A stretch of 64,000 nt of DNA from Bacilli bacterium (GCA_028693035.1 JAQUWE010000001.1:1-64000); one strand, 5' to 3'; positions 25,427 to 34,251 are shown, counted from the first letter of the stretch. The notes: generated by a model from the sequence alone, not told the origin. Program-made: numbers and translations.

Positions 25427-25832
25427 TCTTTTTGCTACAAATTTGTGTTTCCTTGGTTCCATTACAAGTATATCCACTTAAAACAACATCTTTTAAAGTA
25501 ATGGTGCCATCTTCATAGATGATAAATGTCCCACTTGCTGGCGCTTCTCCAGATACTTTAATATCTTTTATATCATATTCTTTCCCATATGCATAGGGTG
25601 CATCTGTCAGCAATTTCAAATTGTATTCAATCAATATAGCTCCGATTACCCTTTGTGCAGAAGTAGAAGCAATGAGTTTCCCTGTTGTTTCAATCTTTTT
25701 TTCTTCTTCTTGTATTTCTTCTTGTTTTTTTTCTGCTTCTGTTTTATTTTGTTCTTTTCTATCAACATCGTATTTTAATAATAAACATGCAACTATAATT
25801 AGTATTAAAATTATGTAATGTTTTGCTTTCAT
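25416..25832 (-). CDS. membrane-anchored small protein, pilin-like C-terminus suspected
   Basis: This 138-residue protein has an N-terminal membrane helix (about 5-20), a Glu/Lys-rich coiled linker (about 25-50) and a small domain ending P-A-S-G-T-F...D-G-T-I...G-Y-T-C-N-G...C. This C-terminal pattern, with one Cys pair, resembles the tails of prepilin-type proteins I have seen in related gut Bacillota. It lacks the F-T-L-I-E cleavage motif. The function is unknown. It runs into the asnS promoter. Confidence 0.65.
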   Translation of the reverse strand: MKAKHYIILILIIVACLLLKYDVDRKEQNKTEAEKKQEEIQEEEKKIETTGKLIASTSAQRVIGAILIEYNLKLLTDAPYAYGKEYDIKDIKVSGEAPASGTFIIYEDGTITLKDVVLSGYTCNGTKETQICSKKIDE

Positions 25833-25905
25833 TCTATCACCTTTTTTCTATTATTTATTATACACTATTTATACATATTTTTAACAAAAAAGGGGAATAA
25901 TATGG

Positions 25906-25911
25906 TACAAT
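25906..25911 (+). promoter_or_regulatory. extended -10 element of the DUF2179 gene
   Basis: TGG-TACAAT resembles an extended -10 about 20 bases before the proposed ATG at 25932. The nearest -35-like hexamer (TTAACA) is 19 bases upstream, so it is weak. It also argues against starting the protein at 25902. Confidence 0.4.
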
Positions 25912-25931
25912 GCTTAGAAGGATGTGATGAA

Positions 25932-26450
25932 ATGGAACTTGCAATTCTTTGTATAAAAATTTTTGGAGCACGTATTTTAGATGTATCTTTGGGAACCATT
26001 CGTAGTATCTTAACCATTAAAGGTAAAAATACCTTTGCTAGTTTTATTGGTTTCTGTGAAGTTATGATTTGGTTTTTAGTTGTCAAAGAAGCACTAAATA
26101 CGGATATGGATAGCATTTGGATTCCTATTTTTTATGCAGCAGGTTTTGCTTCTGGAACCTTTATTGGTGGCTTTTTATCTGATAAACTCATTGGTGGTAA
26201 ACTTGGTGTACAAGTGGTTACTAGCCACAGAGATAAAAGTATGATAAAGGCTATTCGTGCGAATGGTTATGGTGTTTCCGTAATCGAAGTCAACAGCCAT
26301 GACAAGGATACTAGAAAGTACATGCTTTTTATAGAAATCAATAAAAAAAGACTAGAAGAATTAAAGAAGCTTGTAAAAGAATTAGATGAAAATTGTTTTG
26401 TGGTTGTAAATGAAACAAAATATGTACAAAATGGTTACTTTAATAAGTAA
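25932..26450 (+). CDS. UPF0316/DUF2179 membrane protein
   Basis: I start at 25932, where AAGGATGTGAT matches the anti-Shine-Dalgarno at 10 of 11 bases, giving 172 residues. The N-terminal part has about three membrane helices, including D-V-S-L-G-T-I-R, a hallmark of UPF0316 (YebE). The C-terminal 70 residues are the soluble DUF2179 domain (R-D-K-S-M-I-K-A-I-R-A-N-G-Y-G). The biochemical function is unknown. It is a single gene, convergent with the DUF3603-like gene. Confidence 0.85.
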   Translation: MELAILCIKIFGARILDVSLGTIRSILTIKGKNTFASFIGFCEVMIWFLVVKEALNTDMDSIWIPIFYAAGFASGTFIGGFLSDKLIGGKLGVQVVTSHRDKSMIKAIRANGYGVSVIEVNSHDKDTRKYMLFIEINKKRLEELKKLVKELDENCFVVVNETKYVQNGYFNK

Positions 26451-27083
26451 TCATTTTTTTGCGGATGTTAATTTAAGTACATGATAAATGGTATCCGATA
26501 CACTATCAAACTTCGTTTCTAATTCACTACATATTTTTCTAATAATGTTGTCTTTTTCTTCTGGTTTTTCATTAAAACATTCAAAGTATATATATTCTAA
26601 TTTTTCTTTGTTTTTAACATGTTTCATTTCTTTCATAATATATCTTTCTTTTTCTTCTTCTTTTTTTGTTCGGAAGGGATTGCCTACATTTTTTTCTAAA
26701 ATTTCATAGTCAAATTTTTTTTCTTCTAATGGTTTACTAATTTCTAATACATCATCTTCTTCATCTAGTAAAAGTCTACTTTTTAAATTCATTTCATTTT
26801 TGTAGAAACTAGCACCAAAAGCTTCGTGTCCATCTGTAAAAATCACTGCGCATTCTAAAGTCTTGACTGTTTTTCTTTGAAATACTTCTGCTTTATAACG
26901 GTATTCGTTTATAAAAGAAGAATCTACTCTTATTTTATTTTCTTTTAAGTGCTGGAGGCACTCTCTACTTACCTTTATAATGGGAATTCTTCTAATATGA
27001 GTAATTTCATCAATTGGATCCCACTCATAAAAATCATACAAAATAGGTTTTAAATCTAGTAAAATATCATAAATATAGTTCAT
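26451..27083 (-). CDS. DUF3603-like protein
   Basis: The start is at codon 13 of the longer frame (AGGAGGAGAAG before ATG), giving 210 residues. The N-terminus, M-N-Y-I-Y-D-I-L-L-D...L-Y-D-F-Y-E-W-x-x-x-D-x-I-x-H-I-R-x-I-P, matches the DUF3603 pattern in Bacilli. The protein is soluble, acidic and Lys/Glu-rich in its C-terminal half. The function is unknown. It overlaps the preceding small membrane-protein gene by 17 bases. Confidence 0.78.
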   Translation of the reverse strand: MNYIYDILLDLKPILYDFYEWDPIDEITHIRRIPIIKVSRECLQHLKENKIRVDSSFINEYRYKAEVFQRKTVKTLECAVIFTDGHEAFGASFYKNEMNLKSRLLLDEEDDVLEISKPLEEKKFDYEILEKNVGNPFRTKKEEEKERYIMKEMKHVKNKEKLEYIYFECFNEKPEEKDNIIRKICSELETKFDSVSDTIYHVLKLTSAKK

Positions 27084-27288
27084 CTTCTCCTCCTTTTGGT
27101 ATATAAATGGTAAGCCCAATTATAATAAGGCCAAGGGCTGCCTGCATACATTCTGGGCTTCTAATTATAAAGTTAACATATTCTTTAAAATTATACCCAA
27201 TCGTCATCAAATTCAAATAACAAATACAAAAAATAGAACCAAGTAAAGTTAAACTAAAGCCAATTAAAAAGAAAAAGAATCGCACCAT
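27067..27288 (-). CDS. small two-helix membrane protein
   Basis: This 73-residue protein has hydrophobic segments at about 3-27 and 47-64 separated by a short loop (F-K-E-Y-V-N-F-I-I-R-S-P-E-C). It resembles short conserved membrane proteins seen beside DUF3603 genes in Bacilli, but I cannot name the family. Overlap with the downstream gene implies coupled expression. Confidence 0.7.
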   Translation of the reverse strand: MVRFFFFLIGFSLTLLGSIFCICYLNLMTIGYNFKEYVNFIIRSPECMQAALGLIIIGLTIYIPKGGEDELYL

Positions 27289-27433
27289 AAAGAACCACCT
27301 ACTTCATTTTATTGCTTTTTTTGTTTTTTATTTATCATTTTATCCTTGTTTACATTTATAGTGTAAATATGAGAAAATAGGACAAACTAAAATATGAGTT
27401 GTGTGCTAAAATGAAAATAGGAAGGTGATTCAT

Positions 27434-27598
27434 ATGCGTATTAGAGAAAAAATCAATATTTTATCTAGGGTTAAAATGGCTCTCGAAAATGGACAAATGA
27501 TTGTTTCAGAAAAACTGCTTGGTCTTTTAGAAAATACGGGTATCAATCTTTCTGGTTACGGAGAACTTGTTCCAGTAAAAGTTAAAAAAAAGGATTAA
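27434..27598 (+). CDS. small protein of 54 residues, unknown function
   Basis: AGGAAGGTGATT lies 3 bases before ATG. The product begins M-R-I-R-E-K-I-N and ends with a lysine-rich tail, and it is followed directly by a terminator. The strong ribosome site, protein-like sequence with two short helices, and terminator make it a real gene. I see no family match. It is soluble and basic. Confidence 0.65.
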   Translation: MRIREKINILSRVKMALENGQMIVSEKLLGLLENTGINLSGYGELVPVKVKKKD

Positions 27599-27622
27599 AG
27601 AATTTGTGATAACAAAAGAAAA

Positions 27623-27646
27623 CCTCTAAGTATAATAGCTTAAAGG
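27623..27646. terminator. shared terminator between convergent small genes
   Basis: CCTCTAAG pairs with CTTAAAGG (one mismatch) around 8 nt. A T run follows on the plus strand and a shorter one on the minus strand. Confidence 0.65.
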
Positions 27647-27662
27647 CTTTTTTTTTGTGAAA

Positions 27663-28007
27663 TTATGATTCCTTTTGACTCACTTCTATATCAATGATTT
27701 CTGAAATAGGGATTAGCTCATTATCAAAAGTAATGACATCATGATCATTATAACCAATGATTCTTTTTGTTAGGGTTTTATCTTTTAAAGTAATCTTTAC
27801 ATCCATTTTATAAATATAATTAACAGATTTAAAGATTTGATTTAATTTTTGTTTTGTATTTAATTGTACTTCGGGTTTTGAGGAAGAATTTTGTTTCTTA
27901 ACTTCTTCTACTTTCTCTTCTTCTCTACCTCCATAGTACACCGTTTTATTATTGGTCATTTTTTTACTAATTTTGTTGACAAAAACACCAGGTAATTTCT
28001 TATCCAT
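27663..28007 (-). CDS. conserved small protein, unknown function
   Basis: This 114-residue protein has a basic, low-complexity N-terminal half (K/E/S-rich, about 1-50). Its C-terminal half is strand-rich (V-K-I-T-L-K-D-K...D-V-I-T-F-D-N-E-L-I-P-I-S-E-I-I-D-I-E-V) and looks like a small beta-barrel of the Sm/SH3 kind. There is no signal peptide. The AGGAGGAATGTATAT site supports the start. The function is unknown. Confidence 0.7.
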   Translation of the reverse strand: MDKKLPGVFVNKISKKMTNNKTVYYGGREEEKVEEVKKQNSSSKPEVQLNTKQKLNQIFKSVNYIYKMDVKITLKDKTLTKRIIGYNDHDVITFDNELIPISEIIDIEVSQKES

Positions 28008-28056
28008 ATATACATTCCTCCTATTACTATCCTATGAAAACATTTCTTTTTTTTGA

Positions 28057-28884
28057 CTATTTCTTTTCAAAATATAAAGAAACCAAAAAACCAGTACAGA
28101 AAAGAATGATTCCAAGTACCCATTCTATTAAACTTGCTTTATATTGTAATGTTTTTTGTAAAAGTAAAAATAAAGAAGAAAGAGAAAAGCCAAGGATTAC
28201 GGACCAAGCTTTTTCTTCATTTTTCTGCATACAATAATAGACAAGTTTGGTAATGGTTAAAAAACCTAGTACAATTCCTATTAGAAAAGGCGCTAAAATA
28301 AAGGCATTATACTTGAGATAATTCCAGGAAAAGATATGTCCAAACATCGTTAGAATAAGTTCATATACACCTAAAAGCATCAAAACAGCCGTACCACTAA
28401 TACCTGGAATAATCATTGTTGCGGCTTCTATAAAACCAACCAAAATAAGAAAAAGAAAATCTCCCCATTCATAACCAATCATTCTTACATTTTCTATTTT
28501 AATAAAAGAAAGAAGTGTAAACAAGGCAAAAATGGCAAGGGTAAGAGCAAAAGAAGACTTTCCTCTATGGGATTTCTTTTTAGCAAGTAAAGGTATTGTC
28601 CCTGATATAAGTCCACAAAAAAGTAACATAGTTGTAAAATAATAGTGTTCTAGTAGGGAAAGTACAAACTGACTTCCAAGCACAATAGAAACAAATATAC
28701 CAAGTCCTACTTTAAATAAAAATAAAAGATTTTTTTTAAATTCAGTTTGCAGGTGACTGAGTGCATATACCCCTTTATCATATACACCTAACAAAATAGC
28801 TAAAACAGAACCACTGACGCCTGGAATGATTTTTCCAATTCCAATCACCAGTCCTTTTATAAATAAAATTATATTTTCTTTCAT
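28057..28884 (-). CDS. DUF368 (PopT-type) undecaprenyl-phosphate transporter
   Basis: This is a membrane protein of about 275 residues with eight to nine helices. It contains the duplicated motif of DUF368: G-I-G-K-I-I-P-G-V-S-G-S near the N-terminus and E-A-A-T-M-I-I-P-G-I-S-G-T in the second half. DUF368 proteins (PopT) are known to recycle undecaprenyl phosphate across the membrane. The start is uncertain: no good ribosome site precedes either ATG. I prefer codon 15 of the longer frame because the family begins near M-K-E-N. It fits the wall-synthesis theme of the window. Confidence 0.85.
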   Translation of the reverse strand: MKENIILFIKGLVIGIGKIIPGVSGSVLAILLGVYDKGVYALSHLQTEFKKNLLFLFKVGLGIFVSIVLGSQFVLSLLEHYYFTTMLLFCGLISGTIPLLAKKKSHRGKSSFALTLAIFALFTLLSFIKIENVRMIGYEWGDFLFLILVGFIEAATMIIPGISGTAVLMLLGVYELILTMFGHIFSWNYLKYNAFILAPFLIGIVLGFLTITKLVYYCMQKNEEKAWSVILGFSLSSLFLLLQKTLQYKASLIEWVLGIILFCTGFLVSLYFEKK

Positions 28885-28924
28885 AGTACAAGGTATGCAC
28901 AAGCAAACATTTACATACACAAAC

Positions 28925-28981
28925 AAAAAAGGATAAAGAACAAAAGTAGTAAAGTACCCTCTTTCGTTTCTAATCCTTTTT
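28925..28981 (-). terminator. terminator of the metal ATPase operon
   Basis: AAAAAAGGAT (28925-28934) pairs with ATCCTTTTT (28973-28981) around a long loop. On the minus strand it ends in a T run after the ATPase stop. Confidence 0.5.
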
Positions 28982-30815
28982 ATTTAGTGATTTTAACTTT
29001 CATAACACGTAGAGCATTTAGAACAGACAATAGTGTAACCCCTACATCTGCAAATACTGCTGCCCATACACTTGTAAATCCAAAGAAACCTAAAATCATA
29101 AAGCTTATTTTAATAATAAGTGCAAATATAATATTAAATCTTACTATTTGGTTTGTTTTTTTAGAGATTTGAATAGCATCTACAACTTTATATACATCAT
29201 CATACATTAAAACAACATCTGCGGCTTCGATCGTTGCATCACTACCAATGCCACCCATAGCAATTCCTATGTCAGCAAGTTCAATAACAGGAGCATCATT
29301 TAAACCATCTCCAACAAAAGCTAGAACGCTTTCTTTTTTAAGTGACTCTACTTTCTGTGCTTTATCTACAGGAAGCATATCTGCATAATATTCTTTTATA
29401 CCAACTCTTTCGCTTACTGCTTGCGCAAATTCTTTGGTATCTCCAGAAATCATCACCGTACGATTTATTCCTAACTGTTTTAAAGCTGCAATCATTTTAG
29501 ATGCGTTTTTCTTAATGGTATCTGAAACAATAACAGTTCCTATATGGTTTCCTTCTGTCGCAAGATATACAGGCGATCCCATTTGGTTTGTTTTCTGGAA
29601 AGCAATCTCATTTTCTTCCATCAATTTTTCATTACCGATAAGGTATTTTTTTCCAAAGATAGCAACTTCAATTCCTTTTCCGCCAATGTCTTTAAAAGAA
29701 TCGATTTCCTTTTTATCTATTTCTTCTGTATATTTTTTAACAATAGATTTTCCGATTGGATGCACAGAATAGTATTCTGCATAAGCTGCAATCTTAAGAA
29801 TTTCCTCTTTTGTATAGTTTTGAAAATTCTCTATGCTTGTTACTTCAAATTTTCCTTCTGTAATAGTACCTGTCTTATCAAAACAAATGGTTTCAATATG
29901 ACTCAGTCTATCTAATTCATGACTTCCTTTGATAAGAATTCCTTCTTTAGAAGCTCTACCAATTCCACAAAAGAATCCGAGTGGTACAGAAATAACAAGA
30001 GCACATGGACAAGAAATAACTAAGAAAACAAGAGAACGGTATAGCCATGTTTCAAATGGATATCCAAGTAATGGTGGGATTGTCATAAGAAGAACCGCTA
30101 TTAGTACAACAACAGGTGTATAAATTCTAGAAAATCTAGTAATAAATTTTTCTATTTTTGTTTTCTTTTCACTTGCCTTTTCCATTAGTTCCATAATTTT
30201 ACTAGCCGTTGATTTTTCAAATACACAAGTAGTCTTAATTCTAAGCATACTTTCCTGGTTGATAAATCCACTTAAAACAGCATCGTTTTTAGAAACACTT
30301 CTTGGTACAGATTCTCCTGTAAGTGCTTTCGTATCTAAGAAGGAAGTCCCTTCTACAACAATGCCATCTAAAGGAATTTTTTCTCCTGGTTTGACTTCGA
30401 TAATCGCACCAACGGGTACTTCTTTTGCATCTACTTCGACAAGTTTCCCATCTTTTTCTATATGCGCAGTATCACTTCTAAGATCCATTAATTCCATAAT
30501 AGATTCTTTAGAACGATCTGTCGCTAGTTCTGAAAGATATTCTCCTACCTCAAATAAGAAAATAACCATGACAGCCTCTTCTGTTTTTCCAATGACAAAA
30601 GCCCCAATCGTTGCTAAAATCATCAGTAAATTTTCATCAAAGATTTCTCCTTTTAATAAATTTTTAAAAGCGTGTATGTAGATTTCATAAGAAATACAAA
30701 TATAACTTGCTAGTAAAAGAATAAATGCATAGTCTTTGATAAAAAGGGATAAGACAAATAAAACCAAACTTAAAACCATTTTGGTTACATCTTCATTCCA
30801 TTTAAAATGTTTCAT
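28980..30815 (-). CDS. heavy-metal P1B-type ATPase (Cd/Zn/Pb type)
   Basis: The protein has 611 residues and lacks the usual N-terminal metal-binding HMA domain. The metal-transport motif S-C-P-C-A-L is at about 265-270, the phosphorylation site D-K-T-G-T at about 312, and the hinge G-D-G-L-N-D-A-P follows. The T-G-E-S actuator motif is present. The CPC motif with an ArsR repressor directly upstream points to Zn/Cd/Pb export rather than Cu. It overlaps the repressor gene by one base, so they form an operon. Confidence 0.92.
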   Translation of the reverse strand: MKHFKWNEDVTKMVLSLVLFVLSLFIKDYAFILLLASYICISYEIYIHAFKNLLKGEIFDENLLMILATIGAFVIGKTEEAVMVIFLFEVGEYLSELATDRSKESIMELMDLRSDTAHIEKDGKLVEVDAKEVPVGAIIEVKPGEKIPLDGIVVEGTSFLDTKALTGESVPRSVSKNDAVLSGFINQESMLRIKTTCVFEKSTASKIMELMEKASEKKTKIEKFITRFSRIYTPVVVLIAVLLMTIPPLLGYPFETWLYRSLVFLVISCPCALVISVPLGFFCGIGRASKEGILIKGSHELDRLSHIETICFDKTGTITEGKFEVTSIENFQNYTKEEILKIAAYAEYYSVHPIGKSIVKKYTEEIDKKEIDSFKDIGGKGIEVAIFGKKYLIGNEKLMEENEIAFQKTNQMGSPVYLATEGNHIGTVIVSDTIKKNASKMIAALKQLGINRTVMISGDTKEFAQAVSERVGIKEYYADMLPVDKAQKVESLKKESVLAFVGDGLNDAPVIELADIGIAMGGIGSDATIEAADVVLMYDDVYKVVDAIQISKKTNQIVRFNIIFALIIKISFMILGFFGFTSVWAAVFADVGVTLLSVLNALRVMKVKITK

Positions 30816-31108
30816 TATTTTCCTCTTTCTAAAATATGTTCATATCCATATTTCAGGATTACTTTAATATGGTCATCACTTAAACTATAATTAACCGTTT
30901 TTCCAACTTTATTTGTTTTTACTAAATCAGAAATCCTTAAAATTTGAAGTTGGTGTGAAATAGCAGATTGATTCATTGATAAAATAAATGCTATATCGCC
31001 TACATTTTTTTCTCCCTCTGTTAAAAGATTTAAAATGCGTAGTCTTGTTGTATCTCCAAATACTTTATAAAAACTACTTAGTTTATCAATAACTTCTATA
31101 TTTTCCAT
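30815..31108 (-). CDS. ArsR/SmtB-family metal-responsive repressor
   Basis: This 97-residue winged-helix protein has the ArsR layout (V-F-G-D-T-T-R-L-R-I-L-N-L-L, recognition helix N-Q-S-A-I-S-H-Q-L-Q-I-L). C-terminal D-D-H-I-K...Y-G-Y-E-H matches the alpha-5 metal-site pattern of the CzrA/SmtB type (D-x-H...H). Metal binding should release it from the operator at 31123-31150. An AGGAGGTAC site precedes ATG. It is the first gene of the ATPase operon. Confidence 0.92.
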   Translation of the reverse strand: MENIEVIDKLSSFYKVFGDTTRLRILNLLTEGEKNVGDIAFILSMNQSAISHQLQILRISDLVKTNKVGKTVNYSLSDDHIKVILKYGYEHILERGK

Positions 31109-31122
31109 AATTGTACCTCCTC

Positions 31123-31150
31123 ATATGAATATGTATTCATATATTCATAT
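31123..31150. promoter_or_regulatory. ArsR/CzrA-type operator
   Basis: ATATGAATA-TG-TATTCATAT (31123-31142) is a perfect palindrome containing the TGAA-N6-TTCA core of CzrA/CadC operators. A third half-site TATTCATAT overlaps at 31142-31150. It lies 15 bases upstream of the repressor ATG. Confidence 0.85.
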
Positions 31151-31269
31151 TATATGCAATAGTAGGTAATAATGTCAATCTTTTTTAAAAATTTTTGTCC
31201 ATTTTTGACTTATGATAATTGTTTCCTTACATATATTTCTAAGTTACAATAGAACAAGAGGGGATTGAT

Positions 31270-31938
31270 ATGAAAAAAATAGTCATTTTTCTAGTATTTC
31301 TACTTATTATAATAAGTCCTTTTTATTTAAAACCTACGGAAACCAAAACAATGCTTGTAGAACAAAAGGGCGCTCCTGATAAAAAATACCCCTCCATAAG
31401 GGAAGCCCAGGAAAAATTTCAAAATAAAGAAATTATAGGCTACATAGATATCCCCAATACCAGTATCCATCATTATTTCGTACAAACAAACGATAATTTA
31501 TTTTATTTGAATCATGATTTACTTAAAAAAGAATCTATTTTTGGCTCTGTTTTTATGGATTATAGAAATCATATAGGCGATACACAAATGAATTTATATG
31601 GCCACAATGGCAACAACAAAAATTCTCCTTTTTATGATTTGGCTAAATATAAACAAGAAGACTTTTATAAGCAGCACAAAAAAATCTGGATAACAAGTGA
31701 AAAAGGCAGAAGTGAATATGAAGTTGTCTATGTCAGTATTACAGCAGAAGAAAAGCATATGAATCTTCAAATGTCTTTTCAAGAAAGAAAACAATTTTTT
31801 GAAGAAACTAACTTGTATAAAACAAAGTCTTCTATCAAGGAAGATGACCAAATTATTGTCTTACAAACCTGTACCTATGAACAAGAAAATACATTTTTAC
31901 TCGTTGTTGCGAAAAAAAGAAAGGGTGTTAATTTATGA
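31270..31938 (+). CDS. class B-like sortase
   Basis: This 222-residue protein has an N-terminal membrane anchor (about 3-20) and a sortase fold. H112 is in L-Y-G-H-N and C201 is in L-Q-T-C-T-Y-E, the class B signature. The arginine that normally follows the Cys by about 8-10 residues is not seen: the aligned region reads N-T-F-L-L-V-V-A-K-K. Its TGA stop overlaps the ATG of the next gene (ATGA), which encodes a secreted protein with an A-P-K-T-G motif. The enzyme should anchor surface proteins if active. Confidence 0.88.
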   Translation: MKKIVIFLVFLLIIISPFYLKPTETKTMLVEQKGAPDKKYPSIREAQEKFQNKEIIGYIDIPNTSIHHYFVQTNDNLFYLNHDLLKKESIFGSVFMDYRNHIGDTQMNLYGHNGNNKNSPFYDLAKYKQEDFYKQHKKIWITSEKGRSEYEVVYVSITAEEKHMNLQMSFQERKQFFEETNLYKTKSSIKEDDQIIVLQTCTYEQENTFLLVVAKKRKGVNL

Positions 31939-32297
31939 AAAAATGGCTATGGCTTATTATTGTTTCCTTGTGGTTTTTATTTCCTTTTGGAGAAGTTATA
32001 GAGAAAGTAAAAGCAGAAGAACTTTATACCTACCAGATTCTTTACTATTATGATTCCGTTTTAGATGAAAGTAAAACAGAAATCAAAAAAGGAAATTATG
32101 GTGACTTAATTGTATCTTTCCCAAGTAAAAAACAAAATTACACCTTTTTTTCTTCTAGTATTGATGCGGAAGGATTAACCATTACAAGGAATGTAGAAAA
32201 CAATGTTATAAAGGTCTATTATATATCAAATGAAAAAGCTCCCAAAACGGGTGTCTTTATTCCCTATTTTACTTTTATAAAGGGCATTCAATTATAA
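31935..32297 (+). CDS. secreted MucBP-like protein with a truncated sorting signal
   Basis: This 120-residue protein has a signal peptide (about 1-28, ending V-K-A) and a domain with L-Y-Y-Y-D-S-V-L-D-E-S-K-T-E that resembles MucBP-type surface modules. It ends A-P-K-T-G followed by only 14 residues (V-F-I-P-Y-F-T-F-I-K-G-I-Q-L). A normal cell-wall sorting signal would carry a full hydrophobic helix and basic tail after the motif. It may be a truncated substrate of the sortase with which it overlaps. The link to that sortase is inference. Confidence 0.7.
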   Translation: MKKWLWLIIVSLWFLFPFGEVIEKVKAEELYTYQILYYYDSVLDESKTEIKKGNYGDLIVSFPSKKQNYTFFSSSIDAEGLTITRNVENNVIKVYYISNEKAPKTGVFIPYFTFIKGIQL

Positions 32298-32311
32298 AAA
32301 ATTAGTACAAA

Positions 32312-32347
32312 AAAAAGACTTTAGAAATTCACTCTAAACGTCTTTTT
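32312..32347. terminator. shared terminator between sortase pair and ABC permease
   Basis: AAAAAGACTTTAGA pairs with TCTAAACGTCTTTTT apart from one internal mismatch. T runs lie on both sides. Confidence 0.75.
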
Positions 32348-32357
32348 ATATTCTATA

Positions 32358-33137
32358 TTATTCTAAATTTAATTTTTTCTCTAAAGTAATGGTTGTAATA
32401 AAATAGCTAACAACTATATAAACAATAGTAATTGCAAAAGAAAGTCCAAAGATTGCTAACATCTGCCCACTATCTGATAAGCTTGTTTTACCATTTGTAT
32501 AAATTGGATCAATGCCAGCTGCTGCTAATAATGTTAAACTACTAAAGATTTGCGCTGCTATATAAAGAATAATTCCATATACAAATGAATAAGTCATTTT
32601 TTTATCACTACGTGTTTGCCCTAAACTTAAAGCACAGTAGAAGAATAAAAGTCCTGAAATATATCCTAGAAAAGACATACCTAATATATATAGTAAGAAT
32701 TCATTAAATATAGGTCCTGCTTCTTTTACAATAGCGTTATAAGCTGTCGTAAAGATGCTGTAATCTGGAACAATAATTAAAACAGCTCCTATGACAACCA
32801 ATACAGATATTACCATAAAAATAGTAGAAGTAAGAACTTTAGATATTACAAAGCTACTTTTTTTAATAGGTAAAGTATGGATTAAATATCCTTCATCTTT
32901 CATTACTGCTTTGTGGAAACGAAGAATAGAAGCAAAAAATGTATAAAATAAAGCCCCTATCATTCCTAAAATAGCAATTACAAGTAAGAACCCTGCAATT
33001 GTATCAAACAATTCAACCTTTTTAGCAAGTTCTGTCATCCCTCTTGTAAGTACAGATACAAGAAGCAATATTCCATAAAATGGAACTAATTTTTTAGCAA
33101 GATCTCTTCCATCATATTTTAAAAGTTTACCTAGCAT
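32358..33137 (-). CDS. ABC-2 type transporter permease
   Basis: This 259-residue membrane protein has six predicted helices in three pairs, typical of small ABC-2 permeases encoded with GntR regulators. Its ATG overlaps the ATPase stop (ATGCTAG). With the ATPase it would form an exporter like the Ytr or Bcr systems that respond to cell-wall antibiotics. The substrate is unknown. Confidence 0.85.
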   Translation of the reverse strand: MLGKLLKYDGRDLAKKLVPFYGILLLVSVLTRGMTELAKKVELFDTIAGFLLVIAILGMIGALFYTFFASILRFHKAVMKDEGYLIHTLPIKKSSFVISKVLTSTIFMVISVLVVIGAVLIIVPDYSIFTTAYNAIVKEAGPIFNEFLLYILGMSFLGYISGLLFFYCALSLGQTRSDKKMTYSFVYGIILYIAAQIFSSLTLLAAAGIDPIYTNGKTSLSDSGQMLAIFGLSFAITIVYIVVSYFITTITLEKKLNLE

Positions 33138-33826
33138 TTGAATTCCTCCCTAAATAATGCATCAATTGATTTTGATGTTTTTGTTCTAATTTCATCCGCA
33201 CTATTATCTAGTACAATTTTTCCATCTTTAATAAAAATAACTTCATCTAATATTTTTTCTATATCATCAATTAAATGTGTTGAAATAATTAAGCTAGAAT
33301 TTTCACTTAAATTATTTAAAATTGTATTTAAAATATAATCTCTGGCTGCTGGATCTACACCACCTATTGGTTCATCTAAAACATATAGTTCTGCTTTTCT
33401 ACTCATAACCAATATAAGTTGTACTTTTTCTTTCGTACCCTTAGACATATTTTTTAACTTATCTTTTTCATTTAAATGAAGATCTTTCATTAATTTAAAG
33501 GCTTTTTCTTCATTGAAATCTTCATAAAAATCTTTGAAAAAAGCAATCAATTCTAAGATATTCATACTATCATCTAAATAATTTTTATCTGGCAAATAGG
33601 ATACTATTTTCTTTGTCTCAATACCAGGCTTTTCTCCTTTGATTAAAATACTTCCACTGGTAGGTGTTAAAAGGTCATTCACTAATTTGATAAATGTTGT
33701 TTTTCCACTTCCATTAGGTCCTAGAAGACCAATTATCTTACCACTTTCTATTTCTAAATTAATATTTTTCAGTACTTTTTTTGAACCAAAATTTTTGCAT
33801 AAATCTTTACATTCTAATATTTTCAT
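33131..33826 (-). CDS. ABC transporter ATP-binding protein
   Basis: This 231-residue protein has Walker A G-P-N-G-S-G-K-T-T, a signature region M-S-K-G-T-K-E-K-V, and Walker B Y-V-L-D-E-P-I-G-G-V-D. The signature is S-K-G-T rather than LSGGQ, as usual in the YtrB/BcrA branch. Its start overlaps the GntR stop. It is the second gene of the GntR-ATPase-permease operon. Confidence 0.92.
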   Translation of the reverse strand: MKILECKDLCKNFGSKKVLKNINLEIESGKIIGLLGPNGSGKTTFIKLVNDLLTPTSGSILIKGEKPGIETKKIVSYLPDKNYLDDSMNILELIAFFKDFYEDFNEEKAFKLMKDLHLNEKDKLKNMSKGTKEKVQLILVMSRKAELYVLDEPIGGVDPAARDYILNTILNNLSENSSLIISTHLIDDIEKILDEVIFIKDGKIVLDNSADEIRTKTSKSIDALFREEFKC

Positions 33827-34188
33827 TATTCCTTATCCTTCCTTTTTAAATAAGCAAGTGCTTTTTCTTTCGTAAAACCGAGTAATTCCATTTGTGATAA
33901 ATAAAGATTGGCTTTTTCAGTGGCTAAAGCCTCCTTCATTTCTTCGATTTTCTGTGGTTCTCCTGTAACAAAACGACCACTTGTGCGTTCTGTTCGGATA
34001 AGACCACTTGCTTCAAGTTCTGTAAAAGCTTTTTGTACAGTGTTTGGGTTCACTTTCCATTCTTCGGCTAAAGAGCGAACAGATGGCATTTTTTCGTTTC
34101 CCTTAAATTCACCTTTGATGATGGATAAGGTCATTGTCTCCACCAATTGTACATAGATGGGTCTATTATTATCAAATTCCCATTTCAC
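33826..34188 (-). CDS. GntR/YtrA-family regulator
   Basis: This 120-residue protein has a GntR winged helix (P-I-Y-V-Q-L-V-E-T-M...M-P-S-V-R-S-L-A-E-E-W-K-V-N-P-N-T-V-Q-K-A) and only a short helical C-terminal dimer region, the YtrA type. Such regulators repress the ABC operon they head and release it on envelope stress. The consensus promoter at 34223-34251 lies just upstream. Confidence 0.92.
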   Translation of the reverse strand: MKWEFDNNRPIYVQLVETMTLSIIKGEFKGNEKMPSVRSLAEEWKVNPNTVQKAFTELEASGLIRTERTSGRFVTGEPQKIEEMKEALATEKANLYLSQMELLGFTKEKALAYLKRKDKE

Positions 34189-34222
34189 TGGTCCACCTCC
34201 TTTGTGTCACTTGACTAGTACA

Positions 34223-34251
34223 ATAATACAATATATGTTTCTAAATGTCAA
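34223..34251 (-). promoter_or_regulatory. promoter of the GntR-ABC operon
   Basis: On the minus strand TTGACA (34246-34251), a 17-base spacer and TATTAT (34223-34228). The -10 sits in GTATTATTGTAC, whose GTA/TAC ends may be an operator half-site pair. Confidence 0.75.
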
